64,000 nt of DNA from Anaerohabitans sp964387285. Lineage in GTDB: Bacteria > Zhuqueibacterota > Zhuqueibacteria > Residuimicrobiales > Residuimicrobiaceae. The notes under the pieces are model-generated. The model had not been told where the DNA came from. It saw only the letters and a program-made list of their open reading frames with translations, and ran no database searches. This document shows positions 27,101 through 35,913 of the stretch, piece by piece. Numbering within the stretch: the first letter of the stretch is position 1; each line of letters opens with the position of its first letter. The stretch spans positions 4,184 through 68,183 of the forward strand of contig CAYLWO010000020.1 in assembly GCA_964387285.1 (NCBI GenBank), written 5' to 3'. A program made the translations under genes and the position numbers.

Positions 27101-27895
27101 TTACTCTATTGTTATGGTTTCAGGATCGAAATCCGCTTTGGGGTATTTCATCTTCAGCTCCTGTAAAGCCTTCACCAATATCGTCCCTACCACCCAGTTG
27201 CGATACCATTTCTTGTTTGCCGGAACCACGTACCAGGGCGCCCAGGATGTGCTGGTATGCTGTAAGAGTGCTTCATACGCTTTCATATATTCGGGCCACA
27301 ATTTGCGTTCATCCAAATCCGTCGGATTGAATTTCCATACTTTGCTCGGATCAGACAAGCGCGCCTGTAAACGTTCCTTCTGTTCATCGCGGTCAATGTG
27401 CAGAAAAAATTTAATTATCAACGTTCCTTCTTCGGCCAACATGCGTTCGAAATCATTGATCTGTTTATAACGCCGGCGACGTTCTTTGTCGGAAATCCAG
27501 CCATGCACCACCGGCACCAGAACGTCTTCGTAATGGCTGCGGTTAAAGATGACCATCTCCCCTTTTGCCGGCGCATGGGGATGCACGCGCCACAAATAAT
27601 CGTGGTCTGCTTCCAATGCGGTCGGCTTTTTAAAACCAGCCACCCGCACACCCTGGGGATTCACTCCTTCGAATACATGCCGGATCACGCCGTCTTTACC
27701 GCCGGTATCCATGGCCTGCAATACGATCAGCACTTTGTGTTCGTGCTCGGCAAAAAGCAACTCTTGCAGGGATTCCAGTTCCTTGTTCAACTCTAGCAAT
27801 TTGCCTTTTACTTTATCTTTTTCACCCTGATTGAAAGCAGGATCAATATCTCCCAGCGTGAGCTTGCGCTCCGGCACAACCCTATGAATCTTCAT
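27101..27895 (-). CDS. ppk2: polyphosphate kinase 2 family phosphotransferase
   Basis: 264 residues from the ATG at 27895, which follows AAGAAGGA and yields the usual family N-terminus; the frame opens 33 codons earlier. Seen: Walker A-like LQAMDTGGKDG (59-69), FNRSHYEDV (Walker B region and the Asp), a lid RLSDPSKVWKFNPTDLDER and a C-terminal WYVVPANKKWYRNWVV. PPK2 enzymes move phosphate between polyphosphate and nucleotides, usually making nucleoside di- or triphosphates from polyphosphate. Length and motif order fit a one-domain PPK2; the exact acceptor (AMP, ADP or GDP) is not decided. It is first in the ppk2-acyltransferase-kinase-regulator string. Confidence 0.93.
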   Translation of the reverse strand: MKIHRVVPERKLTLGDIDPAFNQGEKDKVKGKLLELNKELESLQELLFAEHEHKVLIVLQAMDTGGKDGVIRHVFEGVNPQGVRVAGFKKPTALEADHDYLWRVHPHAPAKGEMVIFNRSHYEDVLVPVVHGWISDKERRRRYKQINDFERMLAEEGTLIIKFFLHIDRDEQKERLQARLSDPSKVWKFNPTDLDERKLWPEYMKAYEALLQHTSTSWAPWYVVPANKKWYRNWVVGTILVKALQELKMKYPKADFDPETITIE

Positions 27896-28057
27896 AGGAG
27901 GATTCCTTCTTTTTGATAAACAGCCCCGATCCAGACGGCTTTTCAATGTAATATTTTCTATTGAGGAAAACCATATTTTTCTTATGCCAATCACCGGGGA
28001 CCGGATGCGCCGCGTCTCATGCGACTATTTAGAATTATTTCCCAAAAACACTTGACA

Positions 28058-28086
28058 TTGGACACAAATCTGCTTATCCTTATAAC
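28058..28086 (+). promoter_or_regulatory. possible promoter for yhbY
   Basis: TTGGAC, 17 bases, then TATAAC, ending 73 bases before the yhbY start. A TTGACA overlaps slightly upstream but with poorer spacing. The -35 is weak, and FCB bacteria may use other consensus sequences, so this is tentative. Confidence 0.3.
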
Positions 28087-28159
28087 ATGGGATGCGGAAA
28101 CGGTAACAACGCTTACCTGGTTCTACGCCCACTCCGCCGAATTTTTTAGAGGGAACATT

Positions 28160-28459
28160 ATGAAAAAACTAAAGGGATCGCAACGCACCTATTTGCGCGG
28201 TATGGCCAATGCGCTCAAACCGGTGCTGCAAATCGGCAAAAACGGATTGACGCCGGAGCTGATCACTGCGGTAAACGAAGCCCTGCAAGCTCATGAACTG
28301 ATTAAAATAAAATATGTGGAATTCAAAGAAGAACGTAAAACGATCAGCAAAGCCATCGAAGAACAGACCGGCGCGGAACTGGTAGGCATTATCGGACATG
28401 TAGCGATCTATTATAAACAGCATCCGGATCCCCAAAAAAGAAAGATTCCCATTGCCTGA
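28160..28459 (+). CDS. yhbY: YhbY-type RNA-binding protein (CRM domain)
   Basis: 99 residues from the ATG at 28160, preceded by AGAGGG; the longer frame starting at 28019 would add 47 residues outside the family. One CRM domain fills the protein: KGSQRTYLRGMANAL, then the GxxG loop in QIGKNGLTPEL (the RNA-contacting IGKNG), and HELIKIKYVEF and LVGIIGHVAIYY. YhbY proteins associate with the large ribosomal subunit precursor. The last codons overlap the start of the lipase gene by 8 bases, so the two are translationally coupled. Confidence 0.95.
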   Translation: MKKLKGSQRTYLRGMANALKPVLQIGKNGLTPELITAVNEALQAHELIKIKYVEFKEERKTISKAIEEQTGAELVGIIGHVAIYYKQHPDPQKRKIPIA

Positions 28460-29282
28460 TCACCCTCAATTCATCACCACTACCGATCGAGTCCGTTTAG
28501 CCGTTCATCACTGGTCGCCGAACGGCCAGCCGGTCGCGCACACGGTGCTGATTCACGGCCTCGGCGAACACTGCGGTCGCTATGAACATGTCGCAGCCGC
28601 CTTCACCCGCGCCGGCATTGCGCTGCAGGGCATGGATCTGCGCGGTCATGGCCATTCAGGCGGCCCGCGCGGCCATGCACGCAATTATCAAATCCTCATG
28701 CAGGATATCGATGAATTGATCCAGACAGTCAGAATGCAATCAACCCTGCCGCTCTTTCTATATGGCCACAGTTTGGGCGGCAACCTGGTCATCAATTATT
28801 TACTGCGCAGGCAACCGGGGTTGACCGGCGCCATTGCCACCAGTCCTCTACTGCTGACAACGCGCCCGGCTCCGGCCTGGAAGCTTACAGCCGGGAAACT
28901 GCTGCGCACCGTTTGGCCGCGCATGAGCATGAGCAACGGTCTCGATAGCCGCGATCTGTCTCATGATTTCAAAGTGGTGGAAAAATACCGGCGTGATCCA
29001 TTGGTGCATAATCGCGTTTCCGCCGGACTTGGCACGGCCATGTTGGATGCCGGCCAATGGGCGCTGGATCATGCCGCAGAACTGACTACGCCTCTGCTCC
29101 TGCTGCATGGCCTCGGAGATCGCATCACCTCCGCTGAAGCCAGCCGTCATTTTGCACAACAGGCAGGTCCAATCTGTGCCCTAAAATTGTGGCCCGACTG
29201 TTATCATGAACTGCACAATGACACCCAGTGTAAACGGGTCATCGAGTATATGACCAATTGGATGTTGGCCAAACTGACCTGA
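28452..29282 (+). CDS. alpha/beta-hydrolase, monoacylglycerol lipase type
   Basis: 276 residues, starting at a TTG at 28452 inside the end of yhbY (the frame has no better start before the conserved N-terminus). Serine hydrolase with the nucleophile elbow GHSLGG (Ser107), the oxyanion region IHGLGEHCGRY (34-44), DLRGHGHSGG, the acid in HGLGDRITS and the catalytic histidine in CYHELHND near the C-terminus. This is the pattern of monoacylglycerol lipases and lysophospholipases; the helical lid lies about 120-190. It has no signal peptide, so it acts in the cytoplasm. Coupling to yhbY is probably historical. Confidence 0.92.
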   Translation: MPDHPQFITTTDRVRLAVHHWSPNGQPVAHTVLIHGLGEHCGRYEHVAAAFTRAGIALQGMDLRGHGHSGGPRGHARNYQILMQDIDELIQTVRMQSTLPLFLYGHSLGGNLVINYLLRRQPGLTGAIATSPLLLTTRPAPAWKLTAGKLLRTVWPRMSMSNGLDSRDLSHDFKVVEKYRRDPLVHNRVSAGLGTAMLDAGQWALDHAAELTTPLLLLHGLGDRITSAEASRHFAQQAGPICALKLWPDCYHELHNDTQCKRVIEYMTNWMLAKLT

Positions 29283-29395
29283 CGTTTTCAGCAAAAATAA
29301 TTTTTCTTGATTATCAAGGCGGAATGCTGTATTTTATAAAGAAAGAAAATATTTTAATACTTTGATTATTATCATCTTAAACTATCCTTATCTTC

Positions 29396-30739
29396 ATGGC
29401 CTTTGATATCATCCTGATTTTTCTGTTAATCCTCGCCAATGGGATTTTCGCCATGTCCGAGATCGCCGTCGTATCGGTACGTAAGACCCGATTGCAGCAA
29501 TTGGCGAACGAAGGGGATGACAAGGCAGAAGCGGTTCTCCAGCTTGTCGATAAACCCACACGATTTTTATCCACCATTCAAATCGGCATCACTTTGATCG
29601 GCATTATGGCCGGCGCCATCGGCGGCGCCCGCATTACGGAAAAACTGGGTACGTTGCTGATGCCGATTTCCTGGCTAGCCCCCTATCATGAAGCTGTCGG
29701 TTTTGGCATTGTCGTTTTAGTGACAACCTACTTTTCTCTGATCCTGGGCGAGTTGCTGCCGAAACATATCGCTATGACCAATCCGGAAAAGGTTGCCGAG
29801 CTGGTGGTCAAACCCATGCGCTTTTTGTCCATGGCCGCAGCTCCAGCGGTAAAAGTGCTCTCCTGGTCGTCGGAAAGTCTCTCCAGACTATTCGGTATTC
29901 CCATAGTCAAGGAACAGCCGGTTTCAGAAGAAGAGATTAAAGTGATGATCGATCAGGGCATCGAACACGGCATGTTTGAAGAAGCTGAGCGGGACATGAT
30001 CGAGGGCGTTTTTGATCTCAGCGACAAGCATGTGGATGCGCTGATGACGCCGCGCAGCGATATCGTCTGGATCGACATCAATGAGACCCTGCCGGAGATT
30101 CAGCGCGTAATTCGCGAAAGCGATCACTCCCGTTTTCCCGTCTGCGACGGCAGTCTGGATACCGTCCTGGGCGTCATCCGCGCCAAGGATATTTTGCATT
30201 GCGTCATGACCGAAGAGCAATTTGATCCGCGCAAATGGATGCGCACGCCGCTCTATATTCCGGAAAGCGCGCCGGTGCTCAAGGCGCTGGAGACTTTTAA
30301 AAAATCCCGGCAACACGTTGCGCTGATCGTGGATGAGTACGGCGTGGTCCAGGGATTCGTCACCGTATACGACATCCTTGAAGCGATTGTCGGCGACATT
30401 CCTTCTCTTGACGACAACGAAGAACCGATGATAGTACAGCGCACGGACGGATCCTGGCTTCTGGACGGCCTCTTACCGATGGAAGAATTCAACGAGGTTT
30501 TTCAAATCGATAAAATTCCTGAAGGCAATTTTCTCACCCTCGGCGGATTTATTATGGCGCAACTGGGCCGCATACCTTCCACAGCAGAACATTTTGAGTG
30601 GAACGACTTGCGCATTGAAGTGATGGATATGGACGGCAACCGTGTGGACAAGGTTTTGGTGGTGCCGCTTTCAGAGGATAAGAAGGCGCTGCATCCGGAA
30701 GCACAAGCCGTGCAGGAGCGTAAACCTGCTGGGGTCTAG
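29396..30739 (+). CDS. CNNM/hemolysin-type membrane protein with CBS pair
   Basis: 447 residues in the order of the HlyC/CorC (CNNM) family: an N-terminal DUF21 domain with four membrane segments (about 1-140, including FAMSEIAVVSVRKTRL and GITLIGIMAGAIGG), a CBS pair (about 205-330, with DVMTP-like VDALMTPRSDIVWI and HVALIVDEYGVVQGFVT), and a C-terminal CorC_HlyC domain (about 345-430, DGSWLLDGLLPMEEFNEVF). Relatives are implicated in magnesium or cobalt efflux; the older hemolysin name is misleading. It is monocistronic, with 113 bases of AT-rich DNA upstream and a repeat downstream. Confidence 0.94.
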   Translation: MAFDIILIFLLILANGIFAMSEIAVVSVRKTRLQQLANEGDDKAEAVLQLVDKPTRFLSTIQIGITLIGIMAGAIGGARITEKLGTLLMPISWLAPYHEAVGFGIVVLVTTYFSLILGELLPKHIAMTNPEKVAELVVKPMRFLSMAAAPAVKVLSWSSESLSRLFGIPIVKEQPVSEEEIKVMIDQGIEHGMFEEAERDMIEGVFDLSDKHVDALMTPRSDIVWIDINETLPEIQRVIRESDHSRFPVCDGSLDTVLGVIRAKDILHCVMTEEQFDPRKWMRTPLYIPESAPVLKALETFKKSRQHVALIVDEYGVVQGFVTVYDILEAIVGDIPSLDDNEEPMIVQRTDGSWLLDGLLPMEEFNEVFQIDKIPEGNFLTLGGFIMAQLGRIPSTAEHFEWNDLRIEVMDMDGNRVDKVLVVPLSEDKKALHPEAQAVQERKPAGV

Positions 30740-30794
30740 TTCCACTTGCAAATTTTCTCTTTCGTTTTTGATCCTTTCGTTTGTAGTTCCTTTC

Positions 30795-30850
30795 GTTTGT
30801 AGTTCCGCCTTTAGGCGGAAAAAGTTCCGCATAAATGCGGAACTACAAAC
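30795..30850. repeat. 14-bp inverted repeat element between convergent genes
   Basis: GTTTGTAGTTCCGC at 30795-30808 is matched exactly in inverse by GCGGAACTACAAAC at 30837-30850. Inside is a CCGCCTTTAGGCGG hairpin. A partial third unit (CGTTTGTAGTTCC) lies just upstream near 30778. The right arm overlaps the end of the phosphatase gene and supplies its stop codon. Confidence 0.8.
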
Positions 30851-31505
30851 AGAACCAGCAACCATGCATCTCTGCTATCTTGGCGTGCACATCAAAAAAA
30901 TTATCATACTCTAGAAACGGTTTGCCCTGCTTGCGGCAATAATCAGCCAGCTCTTTCTTGGCGAACAAAACATCCGCTTCGCCCACTGCGCACAAATCCG
31001 ACATGCCGTCGCCGATATAAACCGTAGCCTCGCCCGCCTGCTTTTCATTGCGAATATGAGAGCCTTTGCAGTTGGCGCAACTGCCGCAACTGTGTCCATA
31101 ATAAGGAAAAGTCACCTCAAGGCTTCCGTCAGGCGCGATTTTTAAATGATTACAACGTATTTGCACATCGTGGATAGCGTGTTGCTGTAAAATTCGTTCA
31201 ATATAAGCGTCCATGCCGTCGCTGACAACGTAAATAGGCCAAGCGTGTTCCTGACAATAGCGATAAAAGAGCGGGAACCCCGGATCAATGGGCTGCGTGA
31301 CGGCGAACTGATCCAATTGCTCCGGCGTCAGCCGGGAAACCGTGCACTGTTGCTGCCACAATTGCCGTCCGTCGATTTCACCGCGTCGCCAGGACGCCAC
31401 CAGCTGCCACCAATGGCGGCTGTCGCCGTAGCGGGTGAACACTTCGTTGCCGACGTCGTTAACGGCGATAGTGCCGTCGAAATCACAAAAAATCCGTAAT
31501 CGCAT
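30843..31505 (-). CDS. HAD-IB phosphatase, MtnX-like
   Basis: 220 residues. HAD motif I FCDFDGT (Asp8, Asp10), motif II VVSDGMD, motif III region around CNHLKIAP and motif IV IGDGMSDLCAV. A cysteine cluster CGSCANCKG occurs near residue 140, as is common in the MtnX (2-hydroxy-3-keto-5-methylthiopentenyl-1-phosphate phosphatase) branch. The family also contains phosphoserine phosphatase-like enzymes, so it might supply the serB step missing beside serA/serC; this is conjecture. It begins 4 bases after the radical SAM gene, hence one operon. Its last residues and TAG lie inside a palindromic repeat. Confidence 0.85.
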   Translation of the reverse strand: MRLRIFCDFDGTIAVNDVGNEVFTRYGDSRHWWQLVASWRRGEIDGRQLWQQQCTVSRLTPEQLDQFAVTQPIDPGFPLFYRYCQEHAWPIYVVSDGMDAYIERILQQHAIHDVQIRCNHLKIAPDGSLEVTFPYYGHSCGSCANCKGSHIRNEKQAGEATVYIGDGMSDLCAVGEADVLFAKKELADYCRKQGKPFLEYDNFFDVHAKIAEMHGCWFCL

Positions 31506-31509
31506 CGAC

Positions 31510-32946
31510 TTACTTTTTATGAAAAAGTTTCAGACGCACCATCTTGACAAAAAACTGCGCATATTTGCGCAAATCAGCCCACGAGTGCGCTTTGCTCAGG
31601 CGGCGCAGCACAAACCAGACATTGGAGGATTGCACGGACAGGGTTTTTTGCTTGATGGAGAGCAAATCGTCAAATCCCATTTGCGGTTGTATAAGAATGG
31701 GGATATTGGTAGAGGTGTTGAGAAATTTATTGCGTTCTTCATGGTACGGCTGCGACCAGCTAAAGCCGGGCAAAAGGTTGTTGCTCATTGCATAGCGTTC
31801 AACCTCCGTGCCGGGATACACACGAATGCCGACGCCGATGCTGGGCATGGCCATGCGGCCCAAATTTTCCTTGATGAACTCCAGCGTTTCCTGCGCGTCG
31901 CTCATGGTCTCTTCGATATGACCAAAAGTGAAAAACGGTTTCTGGTTGATGCCCAGCTGGTTGGTCCAATCCAGAACTTTTTTGACCTGCGTCATGGAGA
32001 TGCCTTTGTTCATGCGCTGCAGCACTTTTTCGTTGGCCGATTCGATGCCAAAGTCCACCAGATAACATCCGGCTTTTTTCATCTTTTGCAGCAGTTCAAA
32101 GGTGATGTTGCTGGCGCGGATTTCGCACTCCCAGGAGAACGAAAGACCGCGTCGCACTATTTCATCGCAAATGTCCTCGGCATGTTTGGGAATTAAGGTA
32201 AAGGTGCTGTCGAAAATTTTAAATCCGCCTACCGCATATTGTTGCAGAACCTGTTCCATTTCATCGACGACGTTTTTGGCTGAACGGCGCGTCAAGGTTT
32301 TGCCGAACATGAAACTGGCGGAACAAAACGAGCAGTTAATGGGGCAGCCGCGCGAGGTGATGATAGACGCTGCTTTTTTATTGATCAAATCCAGTTTGAG
32401 GTGATACCCCGACATGTCCACCAAATGACGCGCCGGAAAGGGCAGACCGTCCAGATCTTTGATGCGCGGTCGCGATTCGTTATGCACGACCATGTCGTTC
32501 TGACGATAGGAAAGACCCCGTACACGACTAAAATCGCTTTTTGCTTTCAGGGCCGTGAGAATTTCCAACATGGTTTCTTCACCCTCGCCGCGCACGATGA
32601 GATCAAACGCCGGCACATGATCCAGCGTGTCCTGTGCCGTAAAAGAAGCATGACAGCCGCCATACACGGTGACAATGGCAGGATCAATGGCCTTTACCGC
32701 TTGTGCCAGTTCAAAAGCTTCAAATCGGGTGGCAGAGGTGCCGGCGATGCCGACCACGCGCGGTTTCAGCTGCTCTATGGTTTTACCGGCGTCCTGATCC
32801 TCAAATTCCAGGTCCAACACCGCGACCTCGTATCCGGATTTTTCCACAAACGCCGCTACCGAAAGCAATCCCAGCGGAACCATCTCTTTGCCGGTGGAAT
32901 ATTCATCCATGCGATTGGGCGGATTGATCAACAATACATCTGCCAT
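31510..32946 (-). CDS. B12-binding-domain radical SAM protein
   Basis: 478 residues. N-terminal cobalamin-binding-like Rossmann domain (about 1-140: LLINPPNRMDEY, VVGIAGTSAT, YGGCHASFTA, DLIVRGEGEETM) and a radical SAM barrel with CPINCSFC (Cys201, Cys205, Cys208, the 4Fe-4S site), then FKIFDSTFTL and DFGIESANEKVLQRMNKG. Architecture is that of methyltransferases or lipid and cofactor tailoring enzymes with B12 domains; a DxHxxG cobalamin signature is not obvious, so it may not bind B12. The C-terminal part (about 380-478) has hydrophobic helices. The substrate is unknown. It is cotranscribed with the downstream HAD phosphatase. Confidence 0.92.
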   Translation of the reverse strand: MADVLLINPPNRMDEYSTGKEMVPLGLLSVAAFVEKSGYEVAVLDLEFEDQDAGKTIEQLKPRVVGIAGTSATRFEAFELAQAVKAIDPAIVTVYGGCHASFTAQDTLDHVPAFDLIVRGEGEETMLEILTALKAKSDFSRVRGLSYRQNDMVVHNESRPRIKDLDGLPFPARHLVDMSGYHLKLDLINKKAASIITSRGCPINCSFCSASFMFGKTLTRRSAKNVVDEMEQVLQQYAVGGFKIFDSTFTLIPKHAEDICDEIVRRGLSFSWECEIRASNITFELLQKMKKAGCYLVDFGIESANEKVLQRMNKGISMTQVKKVLDWTNQLGINQKPFFTFGHIEETMSDAQETLEFIKENLGRMAMPSIGVGIRVYPGTEVERYAMSNNLLPGFSWSQPYHEERNKFLNTSTNIPILIQPQMGFDDLLSIKQKTLSVQSSNVWFVLRRLSKAHSWADLRKYAQFFVKMVRLKLFHKK

Positions 32947-32957
32947 GCCTGCTCCTG

Positions 32958-33095
32958 TTAGCGTATTACGAGTTGTTTTTCACACAGAATGGCAACAATA
33001 TCTTTAAGCAGTACGCCTTCTTGCGATAGGGAAAAATAACCGCACTTTTTCGCTGCTGTTTTTTCATTTGTTTGCAGTTCTGCTGCGTTAGGCAT
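32958..33095 (-). CDS. possible 45-aa protein upstream of the radical SAM gene
   Basis: An open frame of 45 codons from the ATG at 33095 to the TAA at 32958, ending 11 bases before the radical SAM start. It has AGGAG about 11 bases upstream, a lysine-rich first half (EKTAAKKCGYFSL) and an amphipathic end (LLKDIVAILCEKQLVIR). No family is recognised. Its 5' side lies beside a dispersed repeat, so it may be chance. Confidence 0.28.
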   Translation of the reverse strand: MPNAAELQTNEKTAAKKCGYFSLSQEGVLLKDIVAILCEKQLVIR

Positions 33096-33115
33096 TATCA
33101 GCCACTCTCCTGCTC

Positions 33116-33192
33116 ATCCGCAGATGACGCAGATGTTCCCAGATAACATCTGGATGGCGCCACTTCTGCGTCTATCTGCACAATCTGCGGAT
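33116..33192. repeat. inverted repeat ATCCGCAGAT...ATCTGCGGAT
   Basis: The ends ATCCGCAGATGACGCAGAT and ATCTGCACAATCTGCGGAT are near-inverse, with an inner CCAGATaacATCTGG hairpin. Intergenic, between the M16 pair and the radical SAM operon. Confidence 0.65.
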
Positions 33193-33211
33193 TATTTTAC
33201 TATTCTAATAA

Positions 33212-34597
33212 TTAAAAACCGCTCTCCGTGATGGAACGAATCTGCCAGGTTCCATACGGTTCTAATTGTTTCCGAATCTCGTCCGCCTTGCCGACCACGA
33301 CCAGCACATACCGGTCCCGCGGCATCAACCGGCCGGCCTGGCGATTGACAGATGCTGTCGCACTGGCTGCCACTCTGGCCAAATAACCGGCATAATAATC
33401 AAACGGCAGACCATAAAACACCAGATCGGTAAAGGCGCGTGCTTTGCTGGACAGTGTTTCAAACCTGGGCGGGAATTGACCCAGGACATAATTGCGACTG
33501 CTGGTGGTCTGTTCATCGCTGAAACCGGATTTCACTGCCTGGTCCATCAGGTCAAAAGTGATCTGCAGCATCTCGCCGATCTTGTCGTTTTTCGTATAAG
33601 AACTGATGGTGAAAATGCCGCCGTTTTTCCAGAATTCCAAACCGCTGCGCGCGCCATAGGTAAGACCGCGTTTGATGCGCAATTCGCTGTTCAGCCAGGA
33701 GGTGAAGCGACCGCCGAACAGTGTGTTCATCACCTGCGACGGAGCTGTGGTTTCATCGCCCATGGCCAAACCGGGCGCGCCGAGTACAAAATAGGCTTGC
33801 GTCGCGTCCGGCTTGTCGATAAGCAGACATTGCCGTGATGGGGGAACCGGCAACTCTGGAATAGCGGTTTTGCCGGCAGCGGGTGTTTTGGCCTTCCACC
33901 CTGCCAGCTGTTTTTGCAGCAAAGCGCGCAACTCGGCCGGTTTAAAATCACCCACCACAGCCAGAATCGTTTTCTCCGGCCGCACCACCCGGTCGTACAA
34001 TGTTCGAATGTCGTGAACGCGTACGGCCTGCAATGCGGTTTCATTGCCGATATCGAGATGACCAAAGGGGTGTTGGTTAAAATAATTTTTACGGAAATAA
34101 TAGCGTACGGCTGAAGAGGGTTCGTCTTTGATGGCTTTGATCTGATCGATGCGGCGCTCCACCTCTTTGGTAAATTCACTGTCGCTAAAGGTCGGGCGCA
34201 ACAGACAATCACAAGCCAGTTGCAACAGGGCCGGCCAGTGGTCAGCCAGCACCTGGCCGCTTAGACCAAGATATTCCTCTGCCGCAGATATTTGTAATTG
34301 CGCGCCGGTAAAATCCAAAGCTTCGGCGACCTGCAACGCCGATTTACCGGCTGCGCCTTTCATCATCAATTCAGCCATCAGGTCGGCAGAACCTTCCAGA
34401 TTTTTCGGCTCCGCAGCCAGACCGGCGCCGTCGATCACCAGGCGAAACCCCAGCAACGGCAAGCTGTGATCCTGCAGATAATAAACCGTAACGCCGTTGC
34501 TCAGTTTGAATTTTTCCGGAACCGGCAGTGAAAAATTGGGGCGCGACCAGGCCGATAACGCCAGACCCAAAAGAATGCAAGCAGTCATACTTCTCAT
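33212..34597 (-). CDS. M16 peptidase, non-catalytic partner subunit
   Basis: 461 residues with a signal peptide (MRSMTACILLGLALSAWS). Two M16 halves are recognisable (NGVTVYYLQDHSLP; LAVVGDFKPAEL; NTLFGGRFTSWLN; TYGARSGLEF). The zinc motif HxxEH is absent: where the partner has HFIEH, this protein has GSADLMAELMM. It therefore resembles the beta subunit of mitochondrial processing-type heterodimers and should lack its own activity. The GRFTSWLN and RGLTYGARS stretches keep the substrate-binding loop. The start overlaps the catalytic partner stop by 4 bases (ATGA) and follows AAAGGAGG, so the pair is coupled. Confidence 0.92.
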   Translation of the reverse strand: MRSMTACILLGLALSAWSRPNFSLPVPEKFKLSNGVTVYYLQDHSLPLLGFRLVIDGAGLAAEPKNLEGSADLMAELMMKGAAGKSALQVAEALDFTGAQLQISAAEEYLGLSGQVLADHWPALLQLACDCLLRPTFSDSEFTKEVERRIDQIKAIKDEPSSAVRYYFRKNYFNQHPFGHLDIGNETALQAVRVHDIRTLYDRVVRPEKTILAVVGDFKPAELRALLQKQLAGWKAKTPAAGKTAIPELPVPPSRQCLLIDKPDATQAYFVLGAPGLAMGDETTAPSQVMNTLFGGRFTSWLNSELRIKRGLTYGARSGLEFWKNGGIFTISSYTKNDKIGEMLQITFDLMDQAVKSGFSDEQTTSSRNYVLGQFPPRFETLSSKARAFTDLVFYGLPFDYYAGYLARVAASATASVNRQAGRLMPRDRYVLVVVGKADEIRKQLEPYGTWQIRSITESGF

Positions 34598-35913
34598 TGT
34601 GCGCCTCCTTTCGGCAGAACCACGCCCACGGTTTTTTTCAGCGGAGTAAAGTACCGGGTGACCACCTTTTGAATCATGGGACTATCCACTTTATGGTATA
34701 CCGCCATGCGGTCAAAGAGCGTTTTGAAATCACCGTAATACACTTCCTGAATACCCAGAGCCTGCGCCTTGCCGGCAATGGATTGCAAGCCGGAATAAAA
34801 ATTGGTCTGGATGGCGTTCAAAGACTTGGTCAGTTCTTTCGTCTGCACGCCGTCGCGAGCCACCCTGGCCAATTCCTCTTCAACAATTTTTTCAATTTTG
34901 TCCAGATCCGCATCCGGTCGCGGTTTGACGTTGATGTAGAATAAAAAGGGATCCATGGTCTCCTGACTGCCGCCGCCGACCTCAATTGCCAATTGTTCCT
35001 GTGCAACCAGCCGTTGATAGAGTCGGCTGCTCTCACCCTGTAATAAAATCAGATCAAGGATTTGAACCGCAGCAAAGGCCGAGTCCTGGCAAGCCGGCGC
35101 CGGAAAAGCCATAAGAAAAGAGGGGGTTTGCGTTTCACGATAGAGCACGGTGCGACGCGGGCCGATCTGTTCCGGCTCTACGGTCAACACCGCAGGCGGC
35201 TGCGGACCGCGCGGTATGGCACTGTACTTTTTTTCAATCAGTTTGATGAGGTCGTCGGTCTGAAAATCACCGACCACCACCAGCACGGCATTGTTGGGCG
35301 CATAAAATTGCCGGTAATAACCAATGATCTCGTCCCGTTTCCAACTGAGAATGTCGCTCATCCAACCGATGACGTCCCAGTGATACGGATGCGCCATGAC
35401 GGCGGTGGCGCGCACGCTCTCCATCAACATGCTTTCATTATCGTTCTCCGTCGAGAGACGTCGCTCAGAAGCGACGACGCCGCGTTCGGATTCCAGCACC
35501 TCTGCATCAAACAGGCAGCCCTGCATGCGATCGGCCTCCAGATCCATCATCTTTTCCAGAGCCGGCGAAGGAAACCAGTCGGTGTAGGCGGTGATGTCGT
35601 CGCTGGTAAAGGCGTTGTTAGAGCCGCCGTTAAATTCCATGATCCGGTCCAGTTCCCCGGGCTTGACGTTCGTCGAGCCGTTGAACATCATGTGCTCGAT
35701 AAAATGAGACACGCCGGTCAAACCGGGACGTTCGTTGCGTGAACCGACGCGGAAAAAAGTGTAATAGGCGATGTTGGGAATGGCGTGATCTTCGAACAGC
35801 AGCACTTTGAGCCCGTTATCCAGATTGTGCACCCGAATATTATCTTTGGTAAAAGAGGCGGCCATCAGCAAGCTCCCGGACAACAATCCGCAGATTAAAA
35901 TCCTTTTCAACAT
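34594..35913 (-). CDS. M16 zinc peptidase, catalytic subunit
   Basis: 439 residues with a signal peptide (MLKRILICGLLSGSLLMAAS). The inverted zinc motif is intact: HFIEHMMFNG (His70, Glu73, His74), with the third ligand expected in the ESERGVVASERR block near 145. The C-terminal half keeps the RLYQRLVAQEQLA region. It forms an exported pitrilysin-like dimer with the downstream inactive subunit, probably clearing peptides in the periplasm. AGGAG precedes the ATG at 35913. The upstream 485 bases hold two small inverted repeats and AT-rich DNA. Confidence 0.95.
   Translation of the reverse strand: MLKRILICGLLSGSLLMAASFTKDNIRVHNLDNGLKVLLFEDHAIPNIAYYTFFRVGSRNERPGLTGVSHFIEHMMFNGSTNVKPGELDRIMEFNGGSNNAFTSDDITAYTDWFPSPALEKMMDLEADRMQGCLFDAEVLESERGVVASERRLSTENDNESMLMESVRATAVMAHPYHWDVIGWMSDILSWKRDEIIGYYRQFYAPNNAVLVVVGDFQTDDLIKLIEKKYSAIPRGPQPPAVLTVEPEQIGPRRTVLYRETQTPSFLMAFPAPACQDSAFAAVQILDLILLQGESSRLYQRLVAQEQLAIEVGGGSQETMDPFLFYINVKPRPDADLDKIEKIVEEELARVARDGVQTKELTKSLNAIQTNFYSGLQSIAGKAQALGIQEVYYGDFKTLFDRMAVYHKVDSPMIQKVVTRYFTPLKKTVGVVLPKGGAQ

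Noticed and set aside
30642..30914. A 90-codon frame over the palindromic repeat between convergent genes
   Set aside because: The frame consists of repeat DNA and the ends of two real genes.
31435..32196. A 253-codon plus-strand frame over the radical SAM gene
   Set aside because: Antisense shadow; the minus-strand frame has a CxxxCxxC cluster and full-length similarity.
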